Source: Phycisphaerales bacterium (lineage in GTDB: Bacteria; Planctomycetota; Phycisphaerae; Phycisphaerales; UBA1924). Taken from it: a stretch of 5,329 nt of DNA. Made by a program: the position numbers and the translations under genes. A model generated the notes under the pieces. That model was given only the letters and a program-made list of their open reading frames with translations. It was not told the DNA's origin and did no database searches. Shown here in pieces: positions 1 through 5,329 of the stretch; position 1 is the stretch's first letter; each line of letters starts with the position of its first letter. The DNA lies in the NCBI GenBank assembly GCA_016764015.1, contig JAESSR010000021.1, positions 1 through 5,329 on the forward strand, written 5' to 3'.

Positions 1-525
1 CCACCAGCTTGTTGGTGGGACGAGATCGGCTTTGATTTTCACTTTGATCTGTGTTTTGGCGACTTGCTGGCCGAAGAGTCCGACGCGGACTTCTTTGGTT
101 GATGCGGAGTTGATGATCGGGGCGGCCCGGGTGGTTGCCAGCGCGATGATGTTGTCTTTGCCTGTCTTTGAAACGAATATGGTTTGGATGCGTACTTGTT
201 CGTCGAGCAGGTTGCTCAGGGCGGCTCGATCACCCGTGCTGGCGGCTGCGACGAGCTCGCGGGATCTGGCTTTGAGGTGTTCATGATCGGTGGTGATGAA
301 ATTGCCCGTGAAGAATAATGCTCCGCCCATGACAAACCCCAAGACCAATGCGGGGAGCCCGACCGAGCGTGCGTTTTTGCGGTGTCGGAGTGAGCCGAAG
401 ATGATGATCCCGATTGCGAAACACGCCAAAGCCAATGGCAAGGGCGATCCAAAGACCCATTGATCGACCATGCTCTGAGGCGGGAGTTCGGGCAGAGATT
501 GAGGCTCGAAGAGTGTGCTTTGCAT
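1..525 (-). CDS. Partial small membrane protein: two transmembrane helices plus a C-terminal soluble domain (possibly NTF2-like)
   Basis: The first 175 codons of a gene read without a stop from an ATG at 525-523 to the left edge, so the C-terminus is missing. The start is supported by an AAGGAA ribosome binding site (534-539) eight bases upstream. Residues 1-23 are polar. Hydrophobic helices lie at about 24-46 and 55-77, joined by a basic loop (RHRKNAR, 47-53). By the positive-inside rule the loop is cytoplasmic and both ends face outward. From residue 80 a charged helix (LKARSRELVAAASTGD, 84-99, then an LSNLLDEQV stretch) leads into beta-rich sequence with alternating charged and hydrophobic residues (145-169). 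Helix followed by strands of this kind recalls NTF2/SnoaL-like domains, but I cannot name the family firmly. Codons mostly end in C or A, unlike the plus-strand genes. The function is unknown. It is divergent from the glycosylation-type operon, so a shared role is not implied. Confidence 0.78.
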   Translation of the reverse strand, partial: MQSTLFEPQSLPELPPQSMVDQWVFGSPLPLALACFAIGIIIFGSLRHRKNARSVGLPALVLGFVMGGALFFTGNFITTDHEHLKARSRELVAAASTGDRAALSNLLDEQVRIQTIFVSKTGKDNIIALATTRAAPIINSASTKEVRVGLFGQQVAKTQIKVKIKADLVPPTSWW

Positions 526-533
526 GGGTTTGG

Positions 534-539
534 TTCCTT
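534..539 (-). promoter_or_regulatory. Ribosome binding site of the divergent membrane protein gene
   Basis: On the minus strand this reads AAGGAA, eight bases before the ATG at 525-523. It decides the start of the membrane protein gene. The alternative longer minus-strand reading frame that overlaps here starts near 628 and encodes a low-complexity, His/Arg/Pro-rich product. Confidence 0.6.
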
Positions 540-685
540 GGGTGTGTTCCGTTGAAACTATTGGGCTCTGGGGGTGGTTTGGTTGCATGAAAAATGGAGT
601 TGCAGCATGTTATAGACCGATAATACAAGGAGAAAATACAGATCGAGGACTGTTGTGCTGTTAGATTCGGTGCTACTCGATCATT
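540..685. promoter_or_regulatory. Divergent intergenic region, probably carrying both promoters
   Basis: The two flanking genes are transcribed away from each other, so promoters for both should lie in this interval. The part from about 590 to 640 is clearly richer in A and T than its surroundings. A plus-strand GATAAT (619-624) and a minus-strand TATAAC (complement of 609-614) resemble -10 boxes. Neither has a convincing -35 box at the usual 16-18 base spacing, so no exact promoter can be assigned. I saw no strong operator palindrome, riboswitch or terminator hairpin. Confidence 0.35.
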
Positions 686-689
686 GGAG
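686..689 (+). promoter_or_regulatory. Ribosome binding site (GGAG) deciding the start of the large gene
   Basis: GGAG lies six bases upstream of the ATG at 696. This favours 696 over an in-frame TTG at 684, which overlaps the site and has no purine-rich sequence at a suitable distance upstream of it. Confidence 0.55.
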
Positions 690-695
690 CGCGAG

Positions 696-3600
696 ATGGA
701 TGATCAGAACAGTATGGACAATAGCTTGCTCAACGCGTTGAACTTTGGCGGGCAAGAAGGCTCTGTTGATCGACATACCAATGCGTCAGCGCATCAAGTG
801 ATGCTTCAGACGAATCTCGCAGCACTCAGGTTGCACAGCCCGTTGGCAGCGAAGCAAATCGAAGAGGGTGGAACGAACACACCAAGCCAACTCGGCATGA
901 TGTCGGGTGAATTTGGTTTGGATGGGCGCGTGCGGTTTGTCGAAACGGATGAAGGGGTGCTCAGCGCCGAGCTTGATGGGGTTGCGTTGGCATCGAAACG
1001 CAAGCCTATGCATGAAGCACAGAGGCTCGCAGAGAAACTTGATCCGGCCCAGGTGGCGTGCTGTGCCGTGCTCGGGTTTGGGATGGGGTATCACTGCGGG
1101 ACGCTGCTCGAACGGCTGGGCACAACCGGGGTGGTGGTTTGCTTTGAGCCTGATCTTGAAATGCTCAAGGCGGTGCTCGGGCGGGTTGATTATTCGAAGA
1201 TGTTTGCCACCGGACGGTTTTTCCTCGTCACCGGCGCGGATGATCCTGCGACAGTCGGGCGGATATTCACGGGGATCGAAGCGGTGGTCGGGCTCGGGGT
1301 TGAGATCATCAGCCATCCGCCGAGCAAGAAGAGATTGGGGACATCGGGTGATGTGTTCGGCAAGGTGTTCAGCGATACGCTTGGATCGGTGCGGACGCAT
1401 CTGGTGACGACCCTTGCCAATGCGCGGATTAGCTTTCGCAACGCGATGATGAATCTGGATCATTACACGACGAGCGCCGGGGTTGAGTTGCTTAAGGATT
1501 CGTGCAAAGGCAAGCCTGCAATCGTTGTGTCGGCTGGGCCGAGCTTGTCACGGAATCTTGATTTGCTGTGTGATCCAAAGGTGCGTGATTCGGTCGTGGT
1601 GATCGCGGTGCAGACGGTGCTCAAGACTTTGCTCGCCAAGGGGATTAAGCCTGAGTTTGTTGCAGCGTTGGATTATCACGAAATCAGCACACGGTTTTAT
1701 GAAGGGATTACTGCGGAGGATGTAGAAGGTGTTCGATTGATTGTCGAAGCCAAGGCCAACCCGGCGATCCTTGATGCGTTCCCCGGCGAGGTGCTTTGCG
1801 TGAGCGACGAGTTGCTCGATCGCTTGCTTGGTGATTCGTTGAAACGAGAGATGGGCAACCTGTCGATGGGCGGCACGGTGGCGCATCTGTGCTATTACTT
1901 TGCGAGATACCTTGGGTGTGACCCGGTGATTTTTATTGGTCAGGATTTGGGATTCACCGATGGGCAGTATTATGCCGCGGGTGCTGCGATTCATCAGGTG
2001 TGGGGCGGCGAACTCAATGCGCACAACACGCTTGAGATGATGGAATGGCAACGGATCGCACGGATGAAGACGCTGCTGCGGAAGAAGACGGATATCTACG
2101 GGCGCGATATTTATGCGGATGAACAGATGTCGACCTATCTGGCGCAGTTCGAAGCCGAGTTCCAGAAGGACGAAGAGCATGGGCGGACGGTGATCGACGC
2201 GAGTGAGGGAGGCGTGCGGAAAAACCATACGACGGTGATGACGCTCAAAGAGGCGATCGAAGCCCATGGCGTGGTTGGCGGGATTGATGTGCCTACGACG
2301 ATTCAGGATCGGGTAGAGAATGATGAAAATAGTCAACAGCGGATGTGTGCTCGGCTCGATGCGGTGATCAAAGATGCCAAGCTGATTTCGTATCTCAGTG
2401 ATGAGTCGGTCAAGCTGCTCGATGCGATGATCGAGCATCATACAGATCGCAAGCGGGTGAACAAGCTGATTGTTGAGGTGCAAGCGATCGGCGAACGGGT
2501 GGTGAAGCTCAAGCCTGCCTTTGAGTTGGCCCAGGCGGTGAATCAGGTCGGGGTGCTCAACCGGATGAAACGGGATCGTGCCATCGAGATGGATAGCGAG
2601 GCGAGCGGGCTCGATCGTCAGCAGATGCAGATTCAGCGTGACATCACCAATGTGCAATGGACGAGCGAGGCGGCAATGTTGGTCGTTGAGATGCTCGAAC
2701 GCACAAAGAATGCGTACCTTGGGTTGAGCGAGAAACAAACGAACGATATCAACGAAGCTCACAACAAGGAAACTGAATCAGAAGTTGTTGATGAGATTGA
2801 CACCGATCGTGTGCGGCTCAATATTCACGCTGTGGTGATGGCTGATCCTGAGTTTGGTGGTTTGGGCACAAAGCGTGATCTTGGTGCACAACTTACCAAC
2901 GATCGCAATGTGATTCAGACAACAATCGCTCGGCTTGGTTGTGCAGAACAACTCGATGCGATCACGATCATGACGCCTGAGCCTGATGCGATCCGATCGA
3001 TTCTTGGTAGCATGTTGAGCGATGGGTCGATCAATAAGCCGATCACGGTTGTTGGGGTTGATGCAAAACGGTTCCGTGAACGGGGCGCTCGTGTGGGTTC
3101 ATCGCGGATGCAATCGAGCGAGTGCTGGCGTGGATCAATCGGGATGCTCGGCGTGTATGACGAGCAGGTTGAGCCGGTGCTGTTGTCACAAGTAATGAGA
3201 ACGCACAAGATAGATGGGTGTGCCATTGTCGGTGCTGATTGGGCGATGATTGATCCCGGGCTTGTTGACCAAACCGTGGCACGATTCCGGAATCAAGATA
3301 CAGAGAAGCGGATTGCGTTTTCGCAGGCGGTGCCCGGGCTTGGGACGATGGTGGTTGATCGTGAGACGATCGGCATGATTGCGAGTTCGATCGAATCTGC
3401 ACAGGGTGGGAAAGAGAATCACTTTGCGACACTCGGGGCGTTGGTTGGGTATTTGCCGATGTCGCCTCAGTTTGATTCGATTGCCAAGGGTGTGTGTGTT
3501 GAGGTTGAGCCGACGGTGCGCGATGCGGGGTTGCGGATTATTGCGGATTCTGAATCACGGATCGTTGCGATGCGTGAGGCGTATCAGGATATGGGATCGG

Positions 3601-4499
3601 CTGATGAAGAACGAATCAACAGTGGTGGAATATCTTGTGTTCAATCATTTGGTGAATCATCACGGCGACAACGACAGGTATGCCCACGCACAATCGTACT
3701 TGAGACATGCACCGGACGATTCGCGAGCGGCGAGTGGGGTTCGTGGAAGCGTCATTCAATGGAGCCGATCGAGCGGCAGGTGATGTCGATGAGCGATGCG
3801 CACAAGCTGTTCCAAGAGATCAGTTCGCTTCGTGAAGATGTCGCGGTGGTCTTTGATGGGGTGGGTGATCCGCTGATGCACTCGGATGCGATGGGTCTGG
3901 TTCAGCTTGCCAAGGAAGACGGGATTGTGTGCGTCGAGCTGCGGACAGATTTACTACGCGAGGGTGTTGATGCTTGTGAGTTGTTGGAATCTGGCGTTGA
4001 TATTCTGTCGGTTGATCTCATCAGTGAGTACCCTGAGGTGTATGCGGAACTGAGCGGGATTGATCGGCTCGGGGATGTGTATTCACGGATTCAATCGATC
4101 TTTGATGCGATGAGCGGGCAGGCGCGTTCGATGTGGTTTGTGGCTCGGATCACGCGGTGTGATGCGACCTGTGAAGAGATCGAGCAGTTCTTCGACAAGT
4201 GGCTGATGCTCTGCGGGAGCGCGGTGATTGATCCGTTGCCTGGGGATGTGACGAGCCAGCGGATCAGCAAGCTGCCGATTCCAAAGGCTCGACAGCAGCA
4301 GATGGATTTGTCAACGATGTATATTCAGAGCGATGGCGAGGTTGTGGATTCAAGCGAGAAACCCATTTGCGGGGGCGGGGTGAATGTGTTTGATATGGGG
4401 ATCGAGCGGGCGTATCAACTGATGTGCAGCGCGATGCGATCATCACAGATTGAGCCTAAGGCGTGTGTTTCGGTGGCTGCTGAGGAAAACGCGGCGTGA
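696..4499 (+). CDS. Maf/MptE-like DUF115 protein fused to an SpsF-like nucleotidyltransferase domain and a cysteine-less radical SAM/SPASM-like domain
   Basis: This gene encodes 1267 residues. About 80-200 is the Rossmann-like N-terminal part of Maf proteins (GFGMGYH 127-133, EPDLEMLKAVL 151-161). About 265-525 is the DUF115/MptE-like core, with a conserved AGPSL (280-284), NLSMGGTVAH (388-397) and GQDLGFTDGQYYA (415-427). About 540-670 is helical, followed by an acidic polar linker (about 671-705). About 706-960 resembles SpsF-type GT-A nucleotidyltransferases: GLGTKRDLG (722-730), WRGSIGMLGVYDE (811-823), GADWAMIDP (846-854) and FSQAVPGL (875-882). A second linker leads to about 996-1245, which follows the order of a radical SAM/SPASM protein (GVGDPLMH 1055-1062, LRTDLL 1082-1087, SDGEVV 1212-1217) but lacks the cluster cysteines. 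In archaea MptE makes a pterin pyrophosphate; bacterial Maf proteins glycosylate flagellin with nonulosonic acids. The downstream CMP-sugar synthetase favours the glycosylation role. The protein is soluble, with no signal peptide or membrane segment. Typical DUF115 proteins are roughly half this length, so this is a fusion. The DUF115 call is firm; the later domains are pattern-based. Confidence 0.88.
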   Translation: MDDQNSMDNSLLNALNFGGQEGSVDRHTNASAHQVMLQTNLAALRLHSPLAAKQIEEGGTNTPSQLGMMSGEFGLDGRVRFVETDEGVLSAELDGVALASKRKPMHEAQRLAEKLDPAQVACCAVLGFGMGYHCGTLLERLGTTGVVVCFEPDLEMLKAVLGRVDYSKMFATGRFFLVTGADDPATVGRIFTGIEAVVGLGVEIISHPPSKKRLGTSGDVFGKVFSDTLGSVRTHLVTTLANARISFRNAMMNLDHYTTSAGVELLKDSCKGKPAIVVSAGPSLSRNLDLLCDPKVRDSVVVIAVQTVLKTLLAKGIKPEFVAALDYHEISTRFYEGITAEDVEGVRLIVEAKANPAILDAFPGEVLCVSDELLDRLLGDSLKREMGNLSMGGTVAHLCYYFARYLGCDPVIFIGQDLGFTDGQYYAAGAAIHQVWGGELNAHNTLEMMEWQRIARMKTLLRKKTDIYGRDIYADEQMSTYLAQFEAEFQKDEEHGRTVIDASEGGVRKNHTTVMTLKEAIEAHGVVGGIDVPTTIQDRVENDENSQQRMCARLDAVIKDAKLISYLSDESVKLLDAMIEHHTDRKRVNKLIVEVQAIGERVVKLKPAFELAQAVNQVGVLNRMKRDRAIEMDSEASGLDRQQMQIQRDITNVQWTSEAAMLVVEMLERTKNAYLGLSEKQTNDINEAHNKETESEVVDEIDTDRVRLNIHAVVMADPEFGGLGTKRDLGAQLTNDRNVIQTTIARLGCAEQLDAITIMTPEPDAIRSILGSMLSDGSINKPITVVGVDAKRFRERGARVGSSRMQSSECWRGSIGMLGVYDEQVEPVLLSQVMRTHKIDGCAIVGADWAMIDPGLVDQTVARFRNQDTEKRIAFSQAVPGLGTMVVDRETIGMIASSIESAQGGKENHFATLGALVGYLPMSPQFDSIAKGVCVEVEPTVRDAGLRIIADSESRIVAMREAYQDMGSADEERINSGGISCVQSFGESSRRQRQVCPRTIVLETCTGRFASGEWGSWKRHSMEPIERQVMSMSDAHKLFQEISSLREDVAVVFDGVGDPLMHSDAMGLVQLAKEDGIVCVELRTDLLREGVDACELLESGVDILSVDLISEYPEVYAELSGIDRLGDVYSRIQSIFDAMSGQARSMWFVARITRCDATCEEIEQFFDKWLMLCGSAVIDPLPGDVTSQRISKLPIPKARQQQMDLSTMYIQSDGEVVDSSEKPICGGGVNVFDMGIERAYQLMCSAMRSSQIEPKACVSVAAEENAA

Positions 4500-4501
4500 G
4501 T

Positions 4502-5329
4502 ATGAACACTACTGACCATACTAATGTGTTGGCGATTATTTTGGCTCGGGCGGGGTCGAAGGGGTTGCCTGGGAAGAACTCGGCGATGGTTGGAGGCAAG
4601 CCTTGTGTGCAGTGGACGATTGAAGCGGCGATGAACTCGGCAAGTGTCGGGCGGGTTGTTGTTTCGTCGGATGATGCGGAGGTCAATGAATGCGCGCGCG
4701 GGCTTGGTTGCAGAGTTGTTGATCGACCAGCAGAACTTGCACACGATGCCGCGACGATTGATGATGCGGCCAGGCATGCTTATCAAGAGATCGGTTCACC
4801 TGAATGTCCAGTTGTCATTCTGTATGCGAATGTGCCGGTGCGGCCTGATGGTTTGATTGATGATGCGGTGACGATGTTGGTTGACTCAGGCTGTGACAGT
4901 GTGCAGAGTTATGCTGCGGTGGGTAAGCATCATCCGTTGTGGACGGTGCGGGTTGATGAGTCGGGGAGTGTTTCGGCTTGGGAAGGGGATGTGTTGTATC
5001 ACGGCTGTTTTCGGCGACAAGATTTGCCAAGTGCACAGATTCCTGATGGCGGGGTGATCGCGTTGACGGCTGATGCGTTGATGAAGCGGGTGAATGCTGT
5101 TGAAGGCCCCCACTGTTTTTTGGGGAATGATCGGCGGGGGATTATTACGAACGAGGGTGATGTGATTGATATTGATTCACGGATTGATCAGGTGGTGGCT
5201 GGGGTTTTATTGAGAGAAAGAGAAGATTTTACCACAGAGCACGCGGAGCACACAGAGGTAAGGCAGAGAAGAGGGGGGGATTGGGAAGACAAGAATGGGG
5301 GAAGAGAAGAGCGGAGGGAGCAGAGGGGG
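4502..5329 (+). CDS. CMP-N-acylneuraminate (nonulosonate) cytidylyltransferase, NeuA/PseF-like, 3' end open
   Basis: The enzyme family transfers CMP from CTP to a sialic-acid-like sugar, making the donor used by glycosyltransferases in the cytoplasm. The nucleotide-binding signature LARAGSKGLPGKN (residues 14-26) is intact. It is followed by VVVSSDDAEV (52-61), RPAELAHDAAT (75-85), HHPLW (143-147), RRQDLP (171-176) with PDGGVIAL (181-188), and IDIDS (222-226), in the family order. The usual LQPTSPLR-type segment reads LYANVPVR (107-114), so the exact substrate is uncertain. The ATG at 4502 lies two bases after the upstream stop. The nearest GAGGA (4482-4486) is too far for a normal ribosome binding site, so translational coupling to the large gene is likely. 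The family is usually about 230 residues, which fits an end near LLRER (236-240). Instead the frame continues through a dispersed repeat and purine-rich sequence to the window edge (276 codons, no stop). Confidence 0.88.
   Translation, partial: MNTTDHTNVLAIILARAGSKGLPGKNSAMVGGKPCVQWTIEAAMNSASVGRVVVSSDDAEVNECARGLGCRVVDRPAELAHDAATIDDAARHAYQEIGSPECPVVILYANVPVRPDGLIDDAVTMLVDSGCDSVQSYAAVGKHHPLWTVRVDESGSVSAWEGDVLYHGCFRRQDLPSAQIPDGGVIALTADALMKRVNAVEGPHCFLGNDRRGIITNEGDVIDIDSRIDQVVAGVLLREREDFTTEHAEHTEVRQRRGGDWEDKNGGREERREQRG
5231..5257 (+). repeat. Dispersed ACCACAGAG-type repeat, three 9-base units
   Basis: Three consecutive units read ACCACAGAG, CACGCGGAG and CACACAGAG. The type is familiar as a short dispersed intergenic sequence in planctomycetes and other environmental bacteria, often preceded by a few T's (5227-5230 here) and followed by a purine-rich tail. 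Here the units are in phase with the cytidylyltransferase frame and would encode TTE-HAE-HTE. No inverted terminal repeats, target duplication or transposase are visible. Assignment to the known repeat type is from memory, not a search. Confidence 0.7.
5258..5329 (+). repeat. Purine-rich low-complexity tract after the repeat
   Basis: Of 72 bases, 64 are purines, with several runs of five to seven G's. If translated in the upstream frame, it gives an Arg/Gly/Glu-rich tail with no recognisable domain. It probably belongs to the repeat element or to non-coding sequence after the original gene end. It continues past the window edge. Confidence 0.6.

Noticed and set aside
1..18. Inverted repeat CCACCA...TGGTGG as a terminator or binding site
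   Set aside because: It lies inside the coding region of the membrane protein gene, has only six clear pairs, and lacks a T-run on either strand.
32..286. Plus-strand frame of 84 codons at the left edge
   Set aside because: It is antisense to the membrane protein gene, has no ribosome binding site, and shows no family features.
281..628. A minus-strand frame of 115 codons starting in the intergenic region
   Set aside because: It overlaps the membrane protein gene in another frame and is rich in His, Arg and Pro. The competing frame has a good ribosome binding site and two clear transmembrane helices.
627..632. AAGGAG motif in the intergenic region as a ribosome binding site for a small gene
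   Set aside because: No ATG, GTG or TTG at proper spacing opens a frame of useful length. Nearby TTG (653) meets a stop within a few codons, and GTG (655) gives only a short peptide antisense to nothing and overlapping the large gene.
684..686. TTG as the start of the large gene
   Set aside because: It has no ribosome binding site upstream and overlaps the GGAG that serves the ATG at 696.
1548..2762. A 404-codon open frame on the minus strand inside the large gene
   Set aside because: It lies wholly antisense to the conserved DUF115 core and helical region, its product is rich in His, Arg and Leu with no recognisable motif, and it is explained by the G-rich codon use of the real gene.
5231..5257. 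The 9-base units as a CRISPR array
   Set aside because: The units are contiguous and too short, with no spacers and no cas genes in view.

Overview
The window looks like a chromosomal piece from a planctomycete-type bacterium, possibly of the Phycisphaerae. This rests on protein style: an MptE/Maf-like DUF115 protein fused to a nucleotidyltransferase-like domain and a radical-SAM-like domain, an atypical CMP-sialate synthetase, and a dispersed ACCACAGAG-type repeat often seen in genomes of such environmental lineages. No rRNA or marker gene fixes the taxonomy, so this is inference.

Layout. Positions 1-525 (minus strand) hold the 5' part of a small membrane protein gene that runs off the left edge. 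It has two transmembrane helices followed by a soluble domain. A 170-base intergenic region (526-695) separates it from a divergent plus-strand operon. The first operon gene (696-4499) encodes a 1267-residue multidomain protein: a Maf/MptE-like N-terminal half, a helical segment, an SpsF-like nucleotidyltransferase-fold domain, and a C-terminal domain laid out like a radical SAM/SPASM enzyme but lacking the expected iron-sulfur cysteines. Two bases later starts the second gene (4502 to beyond the right edge), a CMP-N-acylneuraminate (nonulosonate) cytidylyltransferase. Its normal C-terminus is followed, still in frame, by a 9-base-unit dispersed repeat and a purine-rich tract. The reading frame is therefore open to the end of the window.

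How the genes fit together. Maf-type DUF115 proteins in flagellated bacteria are linked to transfer of nonulosonic acids (pseudaminic, legionaminic or related sugars) onto flagellin, and the cytidylyltransferase makes the CMP-activated sugar donor. The tight coupling of the two genes suggests a protein- or surface-glycosylation module. The membrane protein is divergently transcribed and need not belong to it. Most notable are the fused, apparently cluster-less radical-SAM-like domain and the repeat that has taken over the 3' end of the cytidylyltransferase gene.
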